Shown: positions 53,519 to 63,431, numbered from the stretch's first letter. The stretch is DNA of 64,000 nucleotides from Salinivirgaceae bacterium (GCA_017474765.1 JAFVGW010000013.1:30890-94889); one strand, 5' to 3'. A program made the numbers and translations. The notes: a model not told the origin generated them from the letters alone.

Positions 53519-55054
53519 CTACTTCATCAGATTTCCCAAAATGCCACGCACAAACGCGCCAAGCAGTCCGCCTGACGACGATTTCTTCCGGCCTGTGCCT
53601 CCCACAAGTCCGCGGGTAATCTCACGGGTTGCGGTGGTGGCCATTGTTGTGAGAACCTTGCCAGCAGTGCCCGTTGTCTTCTTGGTTTTGGGTGCGGCTT
53701 TGGCGGCTGTTGCCTTTGTTTTTGCAGTTTCTGCTTCTTTTTGTGCTTTTTCGGCAGCCTTCTTTTCCTCTTCGGCCTTAGCCAAAAGCACTTCGAAAGC
53801 ACTCTCACGGTCGATGGCCTTGTCGTACTTGCCGTAGATGCGCGACTGCTTGATAATCTGCTCACGCTGCGAATCGCTCACAGCCCCTATCTGACTGAGC
53901 GGGAACAGGATTTTGGCGCGTTGCACTATCGATGGTGCGCCTTTCTCGTCGAGGAACGACACCAACGCCTCGCCGGTTTCAAGGCTTTGAATGGCATCTT
54001 CGGTCTTGAATGCCGGATTCGGTCGGAACGACTCGGCGGCGGTCTTCACTGCCTTTTGGTCTTTGGGCGTGTAGGCGCGGAGTGCGTGCTGCACGCGGTT
54101 GCCGAGCTGGCCGAGAATGGGATCGGGAATGTCGGACGGACTTTGCGAGATGAAATAAATGCCGACACCCTTGCTTCGTATCAGACGGACAACCTGTTCA
54201 ATCTTGTCAACCATGGCTTTCGATGTATCGTCGAAAAGCATGTGAGCCTCGTCGAAGAAGAAGACGAGTTTTGGAAGCGGCATATCACCCACCTCAGGCA
54301 GGGTGGCGTAGAGTTCGCTCATCAGCCACAAAAGGAACGTTGAGTAGAGTTTTGGCTGAAGCATCAGCTTGTCGGCAGCCAGAACGCTCATTACGCCTTT
54401 GCCGCCCTCGGTGGCCAACAAATCCTGAATGTCGAAGGCCGGCTCGCCGAAGAATTTATCGGCACCCTGATTCTCAAGCGCCAACAGCGCGCGTTGGATT
54501 GCGCCAACACTCTGTGATGAGATGGTGCCGTATTGCGTGGTAAACTCAGAGGCGTTCTTAGCCACATAATCGAGCATCGAGCGAAGGTCCTTCAAGTCGA
54601 TGAGCAGAAGCTGGCGGTCGTCGGCAATGCGGAAGACGATGTGGAGGATGCCGGTCTGCGTCTCGTTAAGAAGCAGTAGGCGCGCCAGCATGTCAGGTCC
54701 CATTTGTGAGATTGTGCTGCGCATGGGGTGCCCTTGCTCGCCAAAAACATCGTAGAACCTTACGGGACACGACTGGAACTCGGGCGTTGCCAATCCGAAT
54801 TCGGCGATACGCTTCTCAATAAATCCCGAAAGTTTGCCTGTCTGCGAGATTCCCGAAAGGTCGCCCTTCATATCGGCCATGAAACAGGGCACGCCAGCCT
54901 GGCAGAATGTTTCGGCCAGCACCTGGAGCGTTACGGTTTTTCCTGTACCGGTGGCGCCGGCAATCAGTCCGTGGCGGTTGGCCATTTTGCCGACAATGCT
55001 GATTGGCCCGTCGGCGCAGTGGGCAATGTAGAGCCCGTTATCTTGTGTGAACAT
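53519..55054 (-). CDS. HerA/DUF853-type ATPase
   Basis: A 511-residue AAA-type ATPase. Walker A GATGTGKT (33-40) and Walker B LVFFFDEAHMLF are present, with GVGIYFISQSPSDIPDPI following. The C-terminal 100 residues are Ala/Lys-rich, a coiled coil followed by a basic glycine-rich end (GGTGRKKSSSGGLLG). DUF853 proteins are HerA-like helicases or motors; the exact role in Bacteroidetes is unknown. tRNA-Ala lies just upstream on the same strand. Confidence 0.9.
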   Translation of the reverse strand: MFTQDNGLYIAHCADGPISIVGKMANRHGLIAGATGTGKTVTLQVLAETFCQAGVPCFMADMKGDLSGISQTGKLSGFIEKRIAEFGLATPEFQSCPVRFYDVFGEQGHPMRSTISQMGPDMLARLLLLNETQTGILHIVFRIADDRQLLLIDLKDLRSMLDYVAKNASEFTTQYGTISSQSVGAIQRALLALENQGADKFFGEPAFDIQDLLATEGGKGVMSVLAADKLMLQPKLYSTFLLWLMSELYATLPEVGDMPLPKLVFFFDEAHMLFDDTSKAMVDKIEQVVRLIRSKGVGIYFISQSPSDIPDPILGQLGNRVQHALRAYTPKDQKAVKTAAESFRPNPAFKTEDAIQSLETGEALVSFLDEKGAPSIVQRAKILFPLSQIGAVSDSQREQIIKQSRIYGKYDKAIDRESAFEVLLAKAEEEKKAAEKAQKEAETAKTKATAAKAAPKTKKTTGTAGKVLTTMATTATREITRGLVGGTGRKKSSSGGLLGAFVRGILGNLMK

Positions 55055-55072
55055 AATTTAGTGTTTTAAAAG

Positions 55073-55145
55073 TGGAGCATAGCGGACTCGAACCGCCCAC
55101 CTCTTCGTTGCGAACGAAACGCTCTACCAGATGAGCTAATGCCCC
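55073..55145 (-). tRNA. tRNA-Ala (anticodon CGC)
   Basis: Reading the minus strand: acceptor GGGGCAT/ATGCTCC contains the G3-U70 pair that specifies alanine, the D arm is GCTC...GAGC, the anticodon loop TTCGCAA gives CGC (codon GCG), and the T arm is GGCGG TTCGAGT CCGCT-like. The length is 73 nt and CCA is not encoded. Confidence 0.93.
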
Positions 55146-55241
55146 CGACAACAATACAAAAATAAAAATTAAGCTTATTTGGCAATCGTCAGTTGCAAAA
55201 ATGTTGATGAAGAAGACCTCTTTATTCGCGATTATGCCAAT

Positions 55242-55277
55242 AAAAAAGCGAACCCAATTTCTCGGATTCGCCTTTTC
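55242..55277 (-). terminator. Terminator of pnp
   Basis: On the minus strand GCGAATCC pairs with GGGTTCGC (one G-T pair), followed by TTTTTT. It begins 21 bp after the pnp stop. Confidence 0.75.
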
Positions 55278-55297
55278 AATCTATTAATCTATGAGAA

Positions 55298-57556
55298 TTA
55301 TTCCTGTGCAGGTGCGTCGTTGCCGCCTTCGCGGTTGCCACGGTGCTCGTGGTGTCCGCCGTGGCGGTTGTCGCGACGGTCGCCATTGTTGCGGCGTTCT
55401 CCGCCTTCGCGACGCTCACCGCGCTCCGGACGCTCGGCATAGCCTTCGGGTTTCGGAAGCAGTGCTTTGTGCGACAGACGAAGTTTGCCAGCCTTGTCAA
55501 TCTCAAGCAACTTGACTTCAATCTCATCGCCTTCCTTCAGACCGGCGTCTTCAATCTTCTCAAAGCGGCGCCATTCAATCTCCGAGATGTGCAGCAGGCC
55601 TTCTTTGCCAGGCAGAATCTCGACAAACACGCCGAAGGTTACTACCGACTTGATTTTACCTTTGTAAATCTCGCCAACCTCAGGTACTGCAACAATTCCC
55701 TTGATGCGTGCGATAGCTGCGTCAATCGAATCCTTGTTGGCTGCCACAACCTCAACCTTGCCTTCGTTGTCAACCTCATCGATTGTAATGATGGTGCCAG
55801 TTGATGCTTGGATTTCCTGAATGATTTTTCCGCCGGGGCCGATAACAGCGCCAATCGACTCTTTCGGGATCGACATTGTGACGATGCGCGGTGCATGCGG
55901 CTTCAGGTCGGCGCGCGGCTCGGCGATTGTCTCCTGAATCTTGTCCAAGATATACATACGACCCTCGTGAGCCTGTGCAAGTGCGTTTTCAAGAATTTCG
56001 TACGACAGACCGTCAACCTTGATATCCATCTGGCAAGCGGTCAAGCCGTCGCGTGTACCGGTGGTCTTGAAGTCCATATCGCCAAGGTGGTCCTCATCGC
56101 CAAGGATGTCGGACAGAACGGCGTAATTGGTACCCTTGTTCTCCGAGATCAAGCCCATTGCGATACCCGAAACTGGTTTCTTAATCTTCACGCCAGCGTC
56201 CATAAGTGCCAGAGTACCAGCGCAAACAGTTGCCATTGACGATGAGCCGTTCGACTCAAGAATGTCAGAAACAACACGAACCACATACGGGTAGTCTGCC
56301 GGAACCATTTTCTTCAATGCGCGGCAGGCAAGGTTTCCGTGACCAATCTCGCGGCGGCCTACACCACGTTGTGCTTTGGCCTCGCCAGTCGAGAACGGCG
56401 GGAAGTTATAGTGGAGAAGGAATCTATCGCGGCCTTGGATAAGAGCCTCGTCGATAATCTTCTCGTCGAGTTTTGTGCCCAGAGTAACGGTGCAGAGCGA
56501 TTGTGTCTCACCGCGGGTGAAGATTGAAGAACCGTGAGGACCTGGAAGGTAACCAACCTCCGACCAGATTGGGCGGATTTCGTTGGTTTTGCGGCCGTCG
56601 AGACGTTTGCCCTCATCAAGAACGGCGCGGCGCATAGCCTCTTTCTCTACATCGTGATAGTAGCGGTCGATGAGCGGACCTTTTGTTTCAAGTTCCTCAT
56701 CGGTGAATTGTGCCTTGAACTCGTCGCAGATGGCGGCAAACATTTCCTCGCGGTGATGTTTGTCAGTGTCAGCGGCAGTTGCCTGTGCATATGCTTTTGC
56801 GTAGCAGGCATCGTGAACTTGCTGACGAAGTTCTTCGTCGTTTTCCTCGTGGCAGTACTCGCGTTTAACGGTCTTGCCAGCGGCCTCCATCAGTTCCAAC
56901 TGAGCTTGGCACTGCGGTTTGATGGCCTCGTGAGCGGCTTTGATGGCCTCGAGCATATCGTGCTCGCTAACCTCGTTCATTTCGCCCTCAACCATCATAA
57001 TATTGTCGAGTGTTGCGGCTACAACCAGCTCAATATCAGCATTTTCTGCTTGTTCGAATGTCGGATCGATGATGAACTCGCCATTCACGCGGGCCACGCG
57101 GACCTCTGAAATCGGGCCTTCGAACGGAATGTCAGACACTGCCAAAGCAGCCGAAGCGGCCAGACCAGCATAGTTGTCAGGCATATCAACACCGTCCGAC
57201 GAGTAAAGTGTTACGTTTACAAATGTTTCTGCGTGATAGTTCGATGGGAACAGCGGGCGCAGAGCACGGTCAATCAGTCGGGCAATCAGAATCTCGTAGT
57301 CTGAAGCCTTGCCCTCACGACGGGTGAATCCGCCAGGGAAGCGACCGTTTGATGCGAATTTTTCTTTGTATTCAACAGTCAGCGGCATAAAGTCGGTGCC
57401 TGGAACGGCATCCTTTGCTGAGCAGACTGTGGCGAGCAGCATTGTGTTGCCGCATTTCACCATCACGGCACCGTCGGCTTGCTTGGCCAGTTTGCCGGTT
57501 TCAATCTCAATCACCCTACCGTCGGGCAATTTGATTTCTTTCTTTACTATATTCAT
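55298..57556 (-). CDS. pnp: Polyribonucleotide nucleotidyltransferase
   Basis: A 752-residue 3'-5' exoribonuclease/polymerase. Two RNase PH domains ([52 protein letters not shown]), then a KH domain ([19 protein letters not shown]) and an S1 domain ([20 protein letters not shown]). The tail beyond about residue 700 is low-complexity Arg/Gly/His/Asn ([17 protein letters not shown]), longer than in typical PNPase, and may bind RNA or a partner. Confidence 0.97.
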   Translation of the reverse strand: MNIVKKEIKLPDGRVIEIETGKLAKQADGAVMVKCGNTMLLATVCSAKDAVPGTDFMPLTVEYKEKFASNGRFPGGFTRREGKASDYEILIARLIDRALRPLFPSNYHAETFVNVTLYSSDGVDMPDNYAGLAASAALAVSDIPFEGPISEVRVARVNGEFIIDPTFEQAENADIELVVAATLDNIMMVEGEMNEVSEHDMLEAIKAAHEAIKPQCQAQLELMEAAGKTVKREYCHEENDEELRQQVHDACYAKAYAQATAADTDKHHREEMFAAICDEFKAQFTDEELETKGPLIDRYYHDVEKEAMRRAVLDEGKRLDGRKTNEIRPIWSEVGYLPGPHGSSIFTRGETQSLCTVTLGTKLDEKIIDEALIQGRDRFLLHYNFPPFSTGEAKAQRGVGRREIGHGNLACRALKKMVPADYPYVVRVVSDILESNGSSSMATVCAGTLALMDAGVKIKKPVSGIAMGLISENKGTNYAVLSDILGDEDHLGDMDFKTTGTRDGLTACQMDIKVDGLSYEILENALAQAHEGRMYILDKIQETIAEPRADLKPHAPRIVTMSIPKESIGAVIGPGGKIIQEIQASTGTIITIDEVDNEGKVEVVAANKDSIDAAIARIKGIVAVPEVGEIYKGKIKSVVTFGVFVEILPGKEGLLHISEIEWRRFEKIEDAGLKEGDEIEVKLLEIDKAGKLRLSHKALLPKPEGYAERPERGERREGGERRNNGDRRDNRHGGHHEHRGNREGGNDAPAQE

Positions 57557-57754
57557 AAAAGCTTCTTTTTGCGTCTGTCGGTTTCATCTTTCGTCCGGCA
57601 GACAAATTCATATTATTGTTTTAAACCGAAGTTTTCGATGGGTTTTCGGGTGCCTAATACGCCAACCGCTTACAAATGCAATGATTAACAAGGCCTTGCA
57701 CATTAGACGTGCACCGCCCGGTTTATTGCAAACCTTTGCACTCATAATAAACAA

Positions 57755-57781
57755 AAAAAGGCAACCGAAGTGCCTCTTTTT
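57755..57781 (-). terminator. Terminator of rpsO
   Basis: AGGCA and TGCCT arms with A/T runs on both sides; on the minus strand the stem ends in TTTTTTT, directly after the rpsO stop. Confidence 0.7.
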
Positions 57782-57782
57782 G

Positions 57783-58052
57783 TTACTTCCTCAAGTTCAG
57801 AGCCTTAATTAGTTCACGATATTTTTCAATATCCTGTTTCTTAAGGTATGCCAGCAAATTGCGACGTTTACCAACCGTCTGAAGAAGCGAGCGCTGTGTG
57901 CCAACGTCTTTCTTGTTGTTCTTCATGTGCTCAGTCAGGTGATTGATTTTGTAGCTGAACATTGCAATCTGGCCTTCAGTTGAGCCAGTGTCTTTTGCTG
58001 ATTTTCCGTAAGTTGAGAAAAACTCTTGTTTTTTTTCTGCTGTTAGATACAT
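57783..58052 (-). CDS. rpsO: Ribosomal protein S15
   Basis: An 89-residue 30S protein with the conserved DTGSTEGQIAMFSYKINHLT and GKRRNLLAYLKKQD. S15 and PNPase genes are adjacent in many bacteria, as here, with pnp downstream. A terminator separates the two. Confidence 0.97.
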   Translation of the reverse strand: MYLTAEKKQEFFSTYGKSAKDTGSTEGQIAMFSYKINHLTEHMKNNKKDVGTQRSLLQTVGKRRNLLAYLKKQDIEKYRELIKALNLRK

Positions 58053-58265
58053 ATTATTTCTCTATAAAACTGTTAATGTTTCCTTTCGAATTTTGAACCG
58101 CAAATATCGGTATTTTTTTGAAAATACAAACACCCCATTGTTTAAATCTTCAAAAGAATAAAAAGTTTTTGATGAGCGGATAATGGTTTGGCGGTGTCGC
58201 TGCGCGAGAGGCATCTCTCATAGAGGCACAGAGAGGGAGTTTCTGGTTTTCGCTGCGCGAGAAAT

Positions 58266-58300
58266 TATTTATCTCTAACCAAACGAACCCAAATTTATCC
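58266..58300 (-). repeat. Short terminal-inverted-repeat element, copy C (half)
   Basis: ATTTATCTCTAACCAAACGA (58267-58286) continues to CCCAAATTTATCC. The reverse complement of copy A (38709-38780) has the same text with two or three changes. Only one end is clear. Confidence 0.55.
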
Positions 58301-58443
58301 GCAAGCGGATAATGGTTTGGGTATCGCTTCGCGAGAAATTTTAAGAAAATTAGATTTAAAAATTAAACAAAATTTATAATCAATTGATTTTGAATTTTTT
58401 TGTTTTAAAATTTTAAATAATTTCTGCCCGTCAGGGCATACAA

Positions 58444-58475
58444 CAAAAAAAAGGGGCGAATGATTATTCGCCCCT
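58444..58475 (-). terminator. Terminator of the 1099-residue BspA protein gene
   Basis: AGGGGCGAAT (58452-58461) and ATTCGCCCCT (58466-58475) form a perfect 10-bp stem. On the minus strand it is followed by eight T. Confidence 0.85.
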
Positions 58476-58501
58476 ACATATATACGATAATAAAATACCT
58501 A

Positions 58502-61500
58502 TCAATCGTTTATCATCACGCGTTTGGCCGCGGTGCCAACCTTCACAATGTAAACGCCTGTGCCGTTGACCTGCAATTCTGCACGGACGCGATGAATCGC
58601 GTCCCTACCGACCAATGCGCCCATTGCGTTGTAAACGCGGATTTCTTCGGTGGCGTTTTCAACAATTATGGTGTTGTGGTGGGCGTAAACTTGCAGATTA
58701 TCTGCGGCTGATTCGGCGACGGCGGTGCCAGGGTTGGTGTTTTCACCACCTTGGTTTTCGTTGCCTTCATTGTTGCCTCCTTGATTTTCGTTACCTTCAT
58801 TATTTCCGCCTTGGTTTTCGTTTCCTTCATTGTTTCCGCCTTGGTTCTCGCTGCCTTCGTTGTTGCCACCTTGGTTCTCGTTACTGCCTTGTTCCTCATT
58901 TTTCTCGAAGATAGCTGTAAACTGCAAATCTTCTGTAACAGTTATTTTACGGGTGGCATCGGTGTTGCCATCGCTCCATTTCACAAAGTGGTAACCTTCC
59001 GCTGGTGTGGCAGTGATTGTTGCCTCGGTGCCATAATTGTAGGTGTCAGCACCTGATACTGAGCCGTTCTCCGCTGATGCGGCAATAGTATATGTATTTA
59101 TCTCAAACACAGCAGTAAACGTCAAATCTGCAGCAACCGTTACACTGCGCGGATTGTCAGTAACATCATCGCTCCATTTCACAAAATGGTAACCTTCGGC
59201 AGGTGTGGCAGTTAAAGTTGCCGTTGCACCATAATTATAGGTGTCAGCGCCTGAAACTGAACCATTCTCTGCCGAAGCGGCTATAGTATATGTATTTATC
59301 TCAAACACAGCAGTAAACGCAGAATCACTTGTAGCGGTAACACTGCGCGGGTTATCGGTAACATCATCGCTCCATTTTACGAAATGATAGCCTTCGTTGG
59401 CAATGGCATTCAACACTGCGGTTGTACCGTGGTTATAAGTGCTGTCACCCTCAACAGAGCCATTTGCGGCGGCAGTGGCGGCTATTGCGTACCTATTTAT
59501 CTCAAACACAGCATTGAACGATGAATCTTCTGTTACAATCCAAACGCGTGGATTTGTGGTTACGCTATCGCTCCAACCCACAAAATGGTAGCCGACAGCA
59601 GGTGTTGCTGTAAAGGTTACTGTATCGCCATAATGGTACGATTCAGCACCAAACACAGAACCGAATGCTGATGAGTTTGCGCTGACATTTACCGTGTGGC
59701 TATCGCCCTCAAACACTGCGGCAACATCCACATCGTCCTCAATCATAATTGTGCGCGGATTCTCGGTATTGCCATCGCTCCAGGCTTTGAAATGAAAGTT
59801 CTCGGCAGGTGTGGCATAAACGGTGACAGCCTGCATTGCAGCATACTGGCCACCAGTGCTAACTGTTCCCCGCTCGGCATTTGCTGTGGCGGTTCTGACA
59901 GTGTAATAATCGAGCGGCATAATCTCCTTACGCTTCCATACAGGTGCTTTTTGATAAGCCTCAACACTTGCCGCAGGAACCCAAATGGTATCGGCAAATG
60001 TGTATGGGTCGCCATTAAGCGTGGGCGGCACGGCAGCCATAATAATCACATTCACAAGGTTATCGCAACCATTGAACTCACTGCCGCTGATGGTCTTGAT
60101 TGAATCGCCAATAAAGATTGACTCCAACGCGCTGATGTTGTTGAAATTCGCTCCAATAGCATTCGAGTTGTACGACAGCGATTTAAGATATGAGCAACCG
60201 CTAAATGCGTTATATCCTATACTTTCAACTGAATTAGGAATGTCGATTGATGCCAAGCGACTACAATTATAAAATGCATAATTGCCAATTGCTGCCACAG
60301 AATCAGAAACAACCAACGATGCAATGCTTGTACAGCCATTGAAAGCGTAATTGCCTATTGATTTGACGCTCTGAGCAATAATCAGATTGACAATCTTTTC
60401 GCCGCCGATATACAAATTGTGGGCATAGTATAACGGATTGGCTGTATTGTCTCCAAAACTTATACCACACATACTCTCGATGCTTGCAAATTCAGCATTT
60501 TGAAGGTGATTACAATAAAATGCACTGCCACCAATATTCTTAACAGAATTTGGAATGGATATTGAAGTTAAACCATTACAGCCATAGAATGCACTGTTGC
60601 CAATGCTTTCAACAGAATTGCCAATGGTTATTGAATTAAGATTGTTGCAATTATAAAATGCGTAATCACCAATGCTTTTTACTGAATCGGGTATAACGAC
60701 ATTGGTTACTTCTTCACCATTTATGTATAGTTGTTGAGTCTGGTATAACGGATTGGAATAACTGTTTTCAAATTTGATTTTACACAAATCCACCACGCTT
60801 GCAAACTCAGTTTTTTGCGACCCTGTGCATCCAATGAAAGCATCCATACCAATGTTGATAACCGATTTTGGGATTGATATTTCGGTTAAACTAGTGCAAT
60901 TGCTGAACGCACCTCCATAAATAAACTTACAGCGGCTGTTTATGTCAACCGATGATATTTTTGTATTTTTCGCTTCCATCAGAATTAGGTACGGGTTCTC
61001 CTCGTTGCCAATATAGAAAGCGTTTCCATAGGCCGTATAATCCAAACTGTTATATCCTCTAAATGCATTATTGCGCACACGTGTAACTGCATATACTTTA
61101 CCATCAAACTCAACTGATGTTGGTATGTTGACAGTAATGCTATCGCCTGTATATTGAAGTATCTCAACTTCTTTTTGAATGCTATTGCTAATTACATTAT
61201 ATATAAATCCACTTGTATTTACTATCGATTTCACATTGAAAAACACACTACCTTTTCGGGCGTTCCAAACACCACCACCTGTTTGGCTTTCATACCAACC
61301 AGAAGGTTTGTATTTGGATTCGCAATAGAATTTAATGTTTGCGTTATCGAACGCTTTGTTACCAATAGTGGTAACACTATTGGGAATAAAAACTGATATG
61401 AGTCCGTCGCAACCGCTGAACGCATATTTGTCAATTGAAGTTACTGAATTTGGAATGGTTACCGATGTCAAGCCACTGCAACCATCGAACGCATGGAAGC

Positions 61501-61801
61501 CAATCGAAGTTACTGACTCTGGAATGGTTACTAATGTCAGAACTCTGCAATTAGAGAACGCATAATCACCAATTGAAGTTACAGAATATTCAATCTCATT
61601 GTAAATTACTTTTTCAGGGATTGTAACAATGCTCAGACCAGAATAGTTGTTGGAAATAGCTTTATATTGGTAGGTCACTTGTGCCGTGTAAGGTTCGGCG
61701 CTACTTGTGATATTGTAATACAAATCACCACTTTGGAAATCATATGCCCACGCTTGCACGGCAAGTGTTGTGGCAAAAAGGATAGATAAAAACTTTTTCA
61801 T
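58502..61801 (-). CDS. T9SS surface protein: BspA LRR plus divergent InlB repeats
   Basis: A 1099-residue secreted protein. The signal peptide ends VQAWA. BspA/LRR_5 repeats (about 30-630, e.g. LTSVTIPNSVTSIDKYAFSG) are followed by five divergent InlB-type repeats (about 632-965, e.g. GYHFVKWSDDVTDNPRS). A low-complexity linker repeats ENQGGNNEG five times (about 970-1018), and a T9SS sorting domain ends KRVMIND. Within that domain the segment GRDAIHRV is the translation of a palindromic repeat (58585-58614) also seen in an intergenic region. It has the same general plan as the giant protein at 18-26 kb. Confidence 0.88.
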   Translation of the reverse strand: MKKFLSILFATTLAVQAWAYDFQSGDLYYNITSSAEPYTAQVTYQYKAISNNYSGLSIVTIPEKVIYNEIEYSVTSIGDYAFSNCRVLTLVTIPESVTSIGFHAFDGCSGLTSVTIPNSVTSIDKYAFSGCDGLISVFIPNSVTTIGNKAFDNANIKFYCESKYKPSGWYESQTGGGVWNARKGSVFFNVKSIVNTSGFIYNVISNSIQKEVEILQYTGDSITVNIPTSVEFDGKVYAVTRVRNNAFRGYNSLDYTAYGNAFYIGNEENPYLILMEAKNTKISSVDINSRCKFIYGGAFSNCTSLTEISIPKSVINIGMDAFIGCTGSQKTEFASVVDLCKIKFENSYSNPLYQTQQLYINGEEVTNVVIPDSVKSIGDYAFYNCNNLNSITIGNSVESIGNSAFYGCNGLTSISIPNSVKNIGGSAFYCNHLQNAEFASIESMCGISFGDNTANPLYYAHNLYIGGEKIVNLIIAQSVKSIGNYAFNGCTSIASLVVSDSVAAIGNYAFYNCSRLASIDIPNSVESIGYNAFSGCSYLKSLSYNSNAIGANFNNISALESIFIGDSIKTISGSEFNGCDNLVNVIIMAAVPPTLNGDPYTFADTIWVPAASVEAYQKAPVWKRKEIMPLDYYTVRTATANAERGTVSTGGQYAAMQAVTVYATPAENFHFKAWSDGNTENPRTIMIEDDVDVAAVFEGDSHTVNVSANSSAFGSVFGAESYHYGDTVTFTATPAVGYHFVGWSDSVTTNPRVWIVTEDSSFNAVFEINRYAIAATAAANGSVEGDSTYNHGTTAVLNAIANEGYHFVKWSDDVTDNPRSVTATSDSAFTAVFEINTYTIAASAENGSVSGADTYNYGATATLTATPAEGYHFVKWSDDVTDNPRSVTVAADLTFTAVFEINTYTIAASAENGSVSGADTYNYGTEATITATPAEGYHFVKWSDGNTDATRKITVTEDLQFTAIFEKNEEQGSNENQGGNNEGSENQGGNNEGNENQGGNNEGNENQGGNNEGNENQGGENTNPGTAVAESAADNLQVYAHHNTIIVENATEEIRVYNAMGALVGRDAIHRVRAELQVNGTGVYIVKVGTAAKRVMIND
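58585..58614. repeat. Palindromic repeat inserted in frame in the sorting domain
   Basis: GGACGCGATGAATCGCGTCC (58585-58604) continues to CTACCGACCA. It is a near-perfect palindrome (GGACGCGAT / ATCGCGTCC) matching the reverse complement of 37157-37180. Confidence 0.8.
58747..58885 (-). repeat. 27-bp minisatellite in the linker region
   Basis: Five units coding for ENQGGNNEG (nine residues). Codons vary at third positions (TTCGTTGCC, TTCGTTACC, TTCGTTTCC), so the repeat is partly diverged. Confidence 0.75.
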
Positions 61802-61818
61802 TGTCTTTTGATTTTAAA

Positions 61819-62508
61819 TTATTTAACCATAGATTGTTTCACTGGAATATTAAGTCCGTGATGTGATAAAATCTTCTCAATCAATTCTTTCACATAAGGT
61901 TTTGTCATTGGACCGATATATATTTCTTTTATTAATGTTCCTATATCTACAGAATAACCTTTATAGTCAGACGTGATTTCATTCTTATAATCGTGGTATA
62001 GCAACCGTAACTCTTTTTCATTTTCATAAGGAATGGTTTTAGCAAATGGTATATAAAGTACATTTAATCGCCATCCTGGTTTTTGTGTCATTTCCTTTAT
62101 ATCGTAATTCACTTTCCCCACCAAAACGTCTATCTCTGTGTTTTGTGGAATGCTATTAAATGCCGAAAAAAGGCTTTTTACATCTGATTTAATTGCTATT
62201 CCTGTAGCCATATCAGCATATGCGTTCCACATACCAAAAGACTCATATTCCGATAGCCTCCAACAATTTACAAATGCTTTTTTTTTGAATTGCTCCACCA
62301 TTTCTTCATATTTTTCCTTTTTCATAGGAAAAACCTCCGCGTCGTTTTCATATACAGGAAATTCATTAGGGTCAGCAAAACATTTTGCTCGTGTAAAATA
62401 GAGAGATTTATCTTCTAGCATTGCAAGAAAAGCAGTAAAAGACAAATATTTCCAAATAGTAGCACTATCCGAAAAATCACACCCAACATATTTGTGTTTT
62501 TTTAACAT
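61819..62508 (-). CDS. DUF2971-type protein
   Basis: A 229-residue cytoplasmic protein with the DUF2971 N-terminal pattern: TIWKYLSFTAFLAMLEDKSL and YFTRAKCFADPNEFPVYEN, then FVNCWRLSEYESFGMWNAY. Members are of unknown function; some are near defence or phage genes. Codons are A/T-rich compared with the surface protein gene next to it. A small unknown gene lies 34 bp upstream on the same strand. Confidence 0.75.
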   Translation of the reverse strand: MLKKHKYVGCDFSDSATIWKYLSFTAFLAMLEDKSLYFTRAKCFADPNEFPVYENDAEVFPMKKEKYEEMVEQFKKKAFVNCWRLSEYESFGMWNAYADMATGIAIKSDVKSLFSAFNSIPQNTEIDVLVGKVNYDIKEMTQKPGWRLNVLYIPFAKTIPYENEKELRLLYHDYKNEITSDYKGYSVDIGTLIKEIYIGPMTKPYVKELIEKILSHHGLNIPVKQSMVK

Positions 62509-62542
62509 TTATTACCCTTCAAATTTCTTATATGCTTATTTA

Positions 62543-62818
62543 TCAATAGGCTTTTAGAATGGCTAATGCTTTGCTTAATGATGTTTTGTTAGGCTTTAAG
62601 CGACAATGTATGTCAAAATCTTCTGTAGAGTTAATATTATTGTCCAACACGTATTTACGTGTTTTTTGCATAAACGTATAATATTGGTACTCACTACCGA
62701 TAAATGTCTCGATATTCACTCCAATTATGGGCTTACCATTAGGCAACCTTTCTGGTTCACAGTTGAATCTCATCAAAAGACTCTCCCCCATTCTCAATAA
62801 TTCTTCTTTCGTTTCCAT
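62543..62818 (-). CDS. Hypothetical small protein
   Basis: About 91 residues from METKEELLRMG. Not recognised. It is helical, with ENLSKALAILKAY-like text at its end (LSKALAILKAY). An upstream frame start at 62881 adds MDGNGWGKFVTAKNVSV; I prefer 62818 because the extension overlaps the likely leader, but both are possible. It lies 34 bp before DUF2971, so the two may form one A/T-rich transcript. Confidence 0.5.
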   Translation of the reverse strand: METKEELLRMGESLLMRFNCEPERLPNGKPIIGVNIETFIGSEYQYYTFMQKTRKYVLDNNINSTEDFDIHCRLKPNKTSLSKALAILKAY

Positions 62819-62881
62819 AACACTCACATTTTTAGCAGTAACAAATTTACCCCATCCGTTTCCATCCATCACTATAATCAC

Positions 62882-63431
62882 CGTGGATAGAATTCACGCT
62901 TGTGTAGAAATTTTTCCACGCTTATTTTGAAACCCGCCAGATTGAACCCTGAAGGGGTGAAATAACATAGCCAAGGGCGTAAGCCCTTGATAATTACGCA
63001 TACAAAGCAAAACTCTGAAAGGGTGGCATAGCAATCATTTGCCAATTTCAGCGCCGCCCCGTTGGGGCTCAGTTTGTGTGCGGGGTGCTAGCGCAGTGGT
63101 TAACACCACTGCCTGTGATATGCCGCCCGTTTCGGGCTAGTTAACCGCAATTGTTTGTCGGGGAAAATCGCGTTTGTGGGTTATTTGTGCGCGCTGAAAG
63201 CGCAAGTTAAGTTAGCCCAACGCAGAGAGCGCGAAGCGAGCGACACGTTGGGGTTGCGTGTCAATTCACAAATCGGGCGCGCTGAAAGCGCAACTCAAAA
63301 TTGCGTCATATAAATTGCCCTTTCAGGGCGCAAACGGTTGATTGGCAACATTACCCAAGGCGCCGCTTCGCTTGCCTTGGGCTACTTTAATCTGCCCCTT
63401 TGGGGCGGTGGCAATAATTATGCAAATGCGT
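62882..63431. repeat. Field of palindromic repeats
   Basis: At least nine small palindromes: CAAGGGCGTAAGCCCTTG (62972), GCCCCGTTGGGGC (63056), CAGTGGTTAACACCACTG (63094), GCCCGTTTCGGGC (63125), GCGCTGAAAGCGC (63191 and again 63279), GCCCTTTCAGGGC (63317, also at 44875), CCAAGGC...GCCTTGG (about 63355-63380) and GCCCCTTTGGGGC (63394). No gene is seen. This is a REP-like region. Confidence 0.75.

Larger units (their letters stand above)
58053..58501. other. 449-bp repeat-rich gap before the BspA-type gene
   Basis: It contains a direct repeat AGCGGATAATGGTTTGG (58175-58191 and 58304-58320), CGCTGCGCGAGA-like repeats, copy C of the short TIR element (58266-58300) and the terminator at 58444-58475. 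The rpsO promoter is probably at 58101-58113 (minus strand GATATTTG). No gene is seen. Confidence 0.6.

Noticed and set aside
62941..63410. CRISPR array
   Set aside because: The palindromes are of different sequence and irregular spacing, with no constant repeat, spacers or cas genes.
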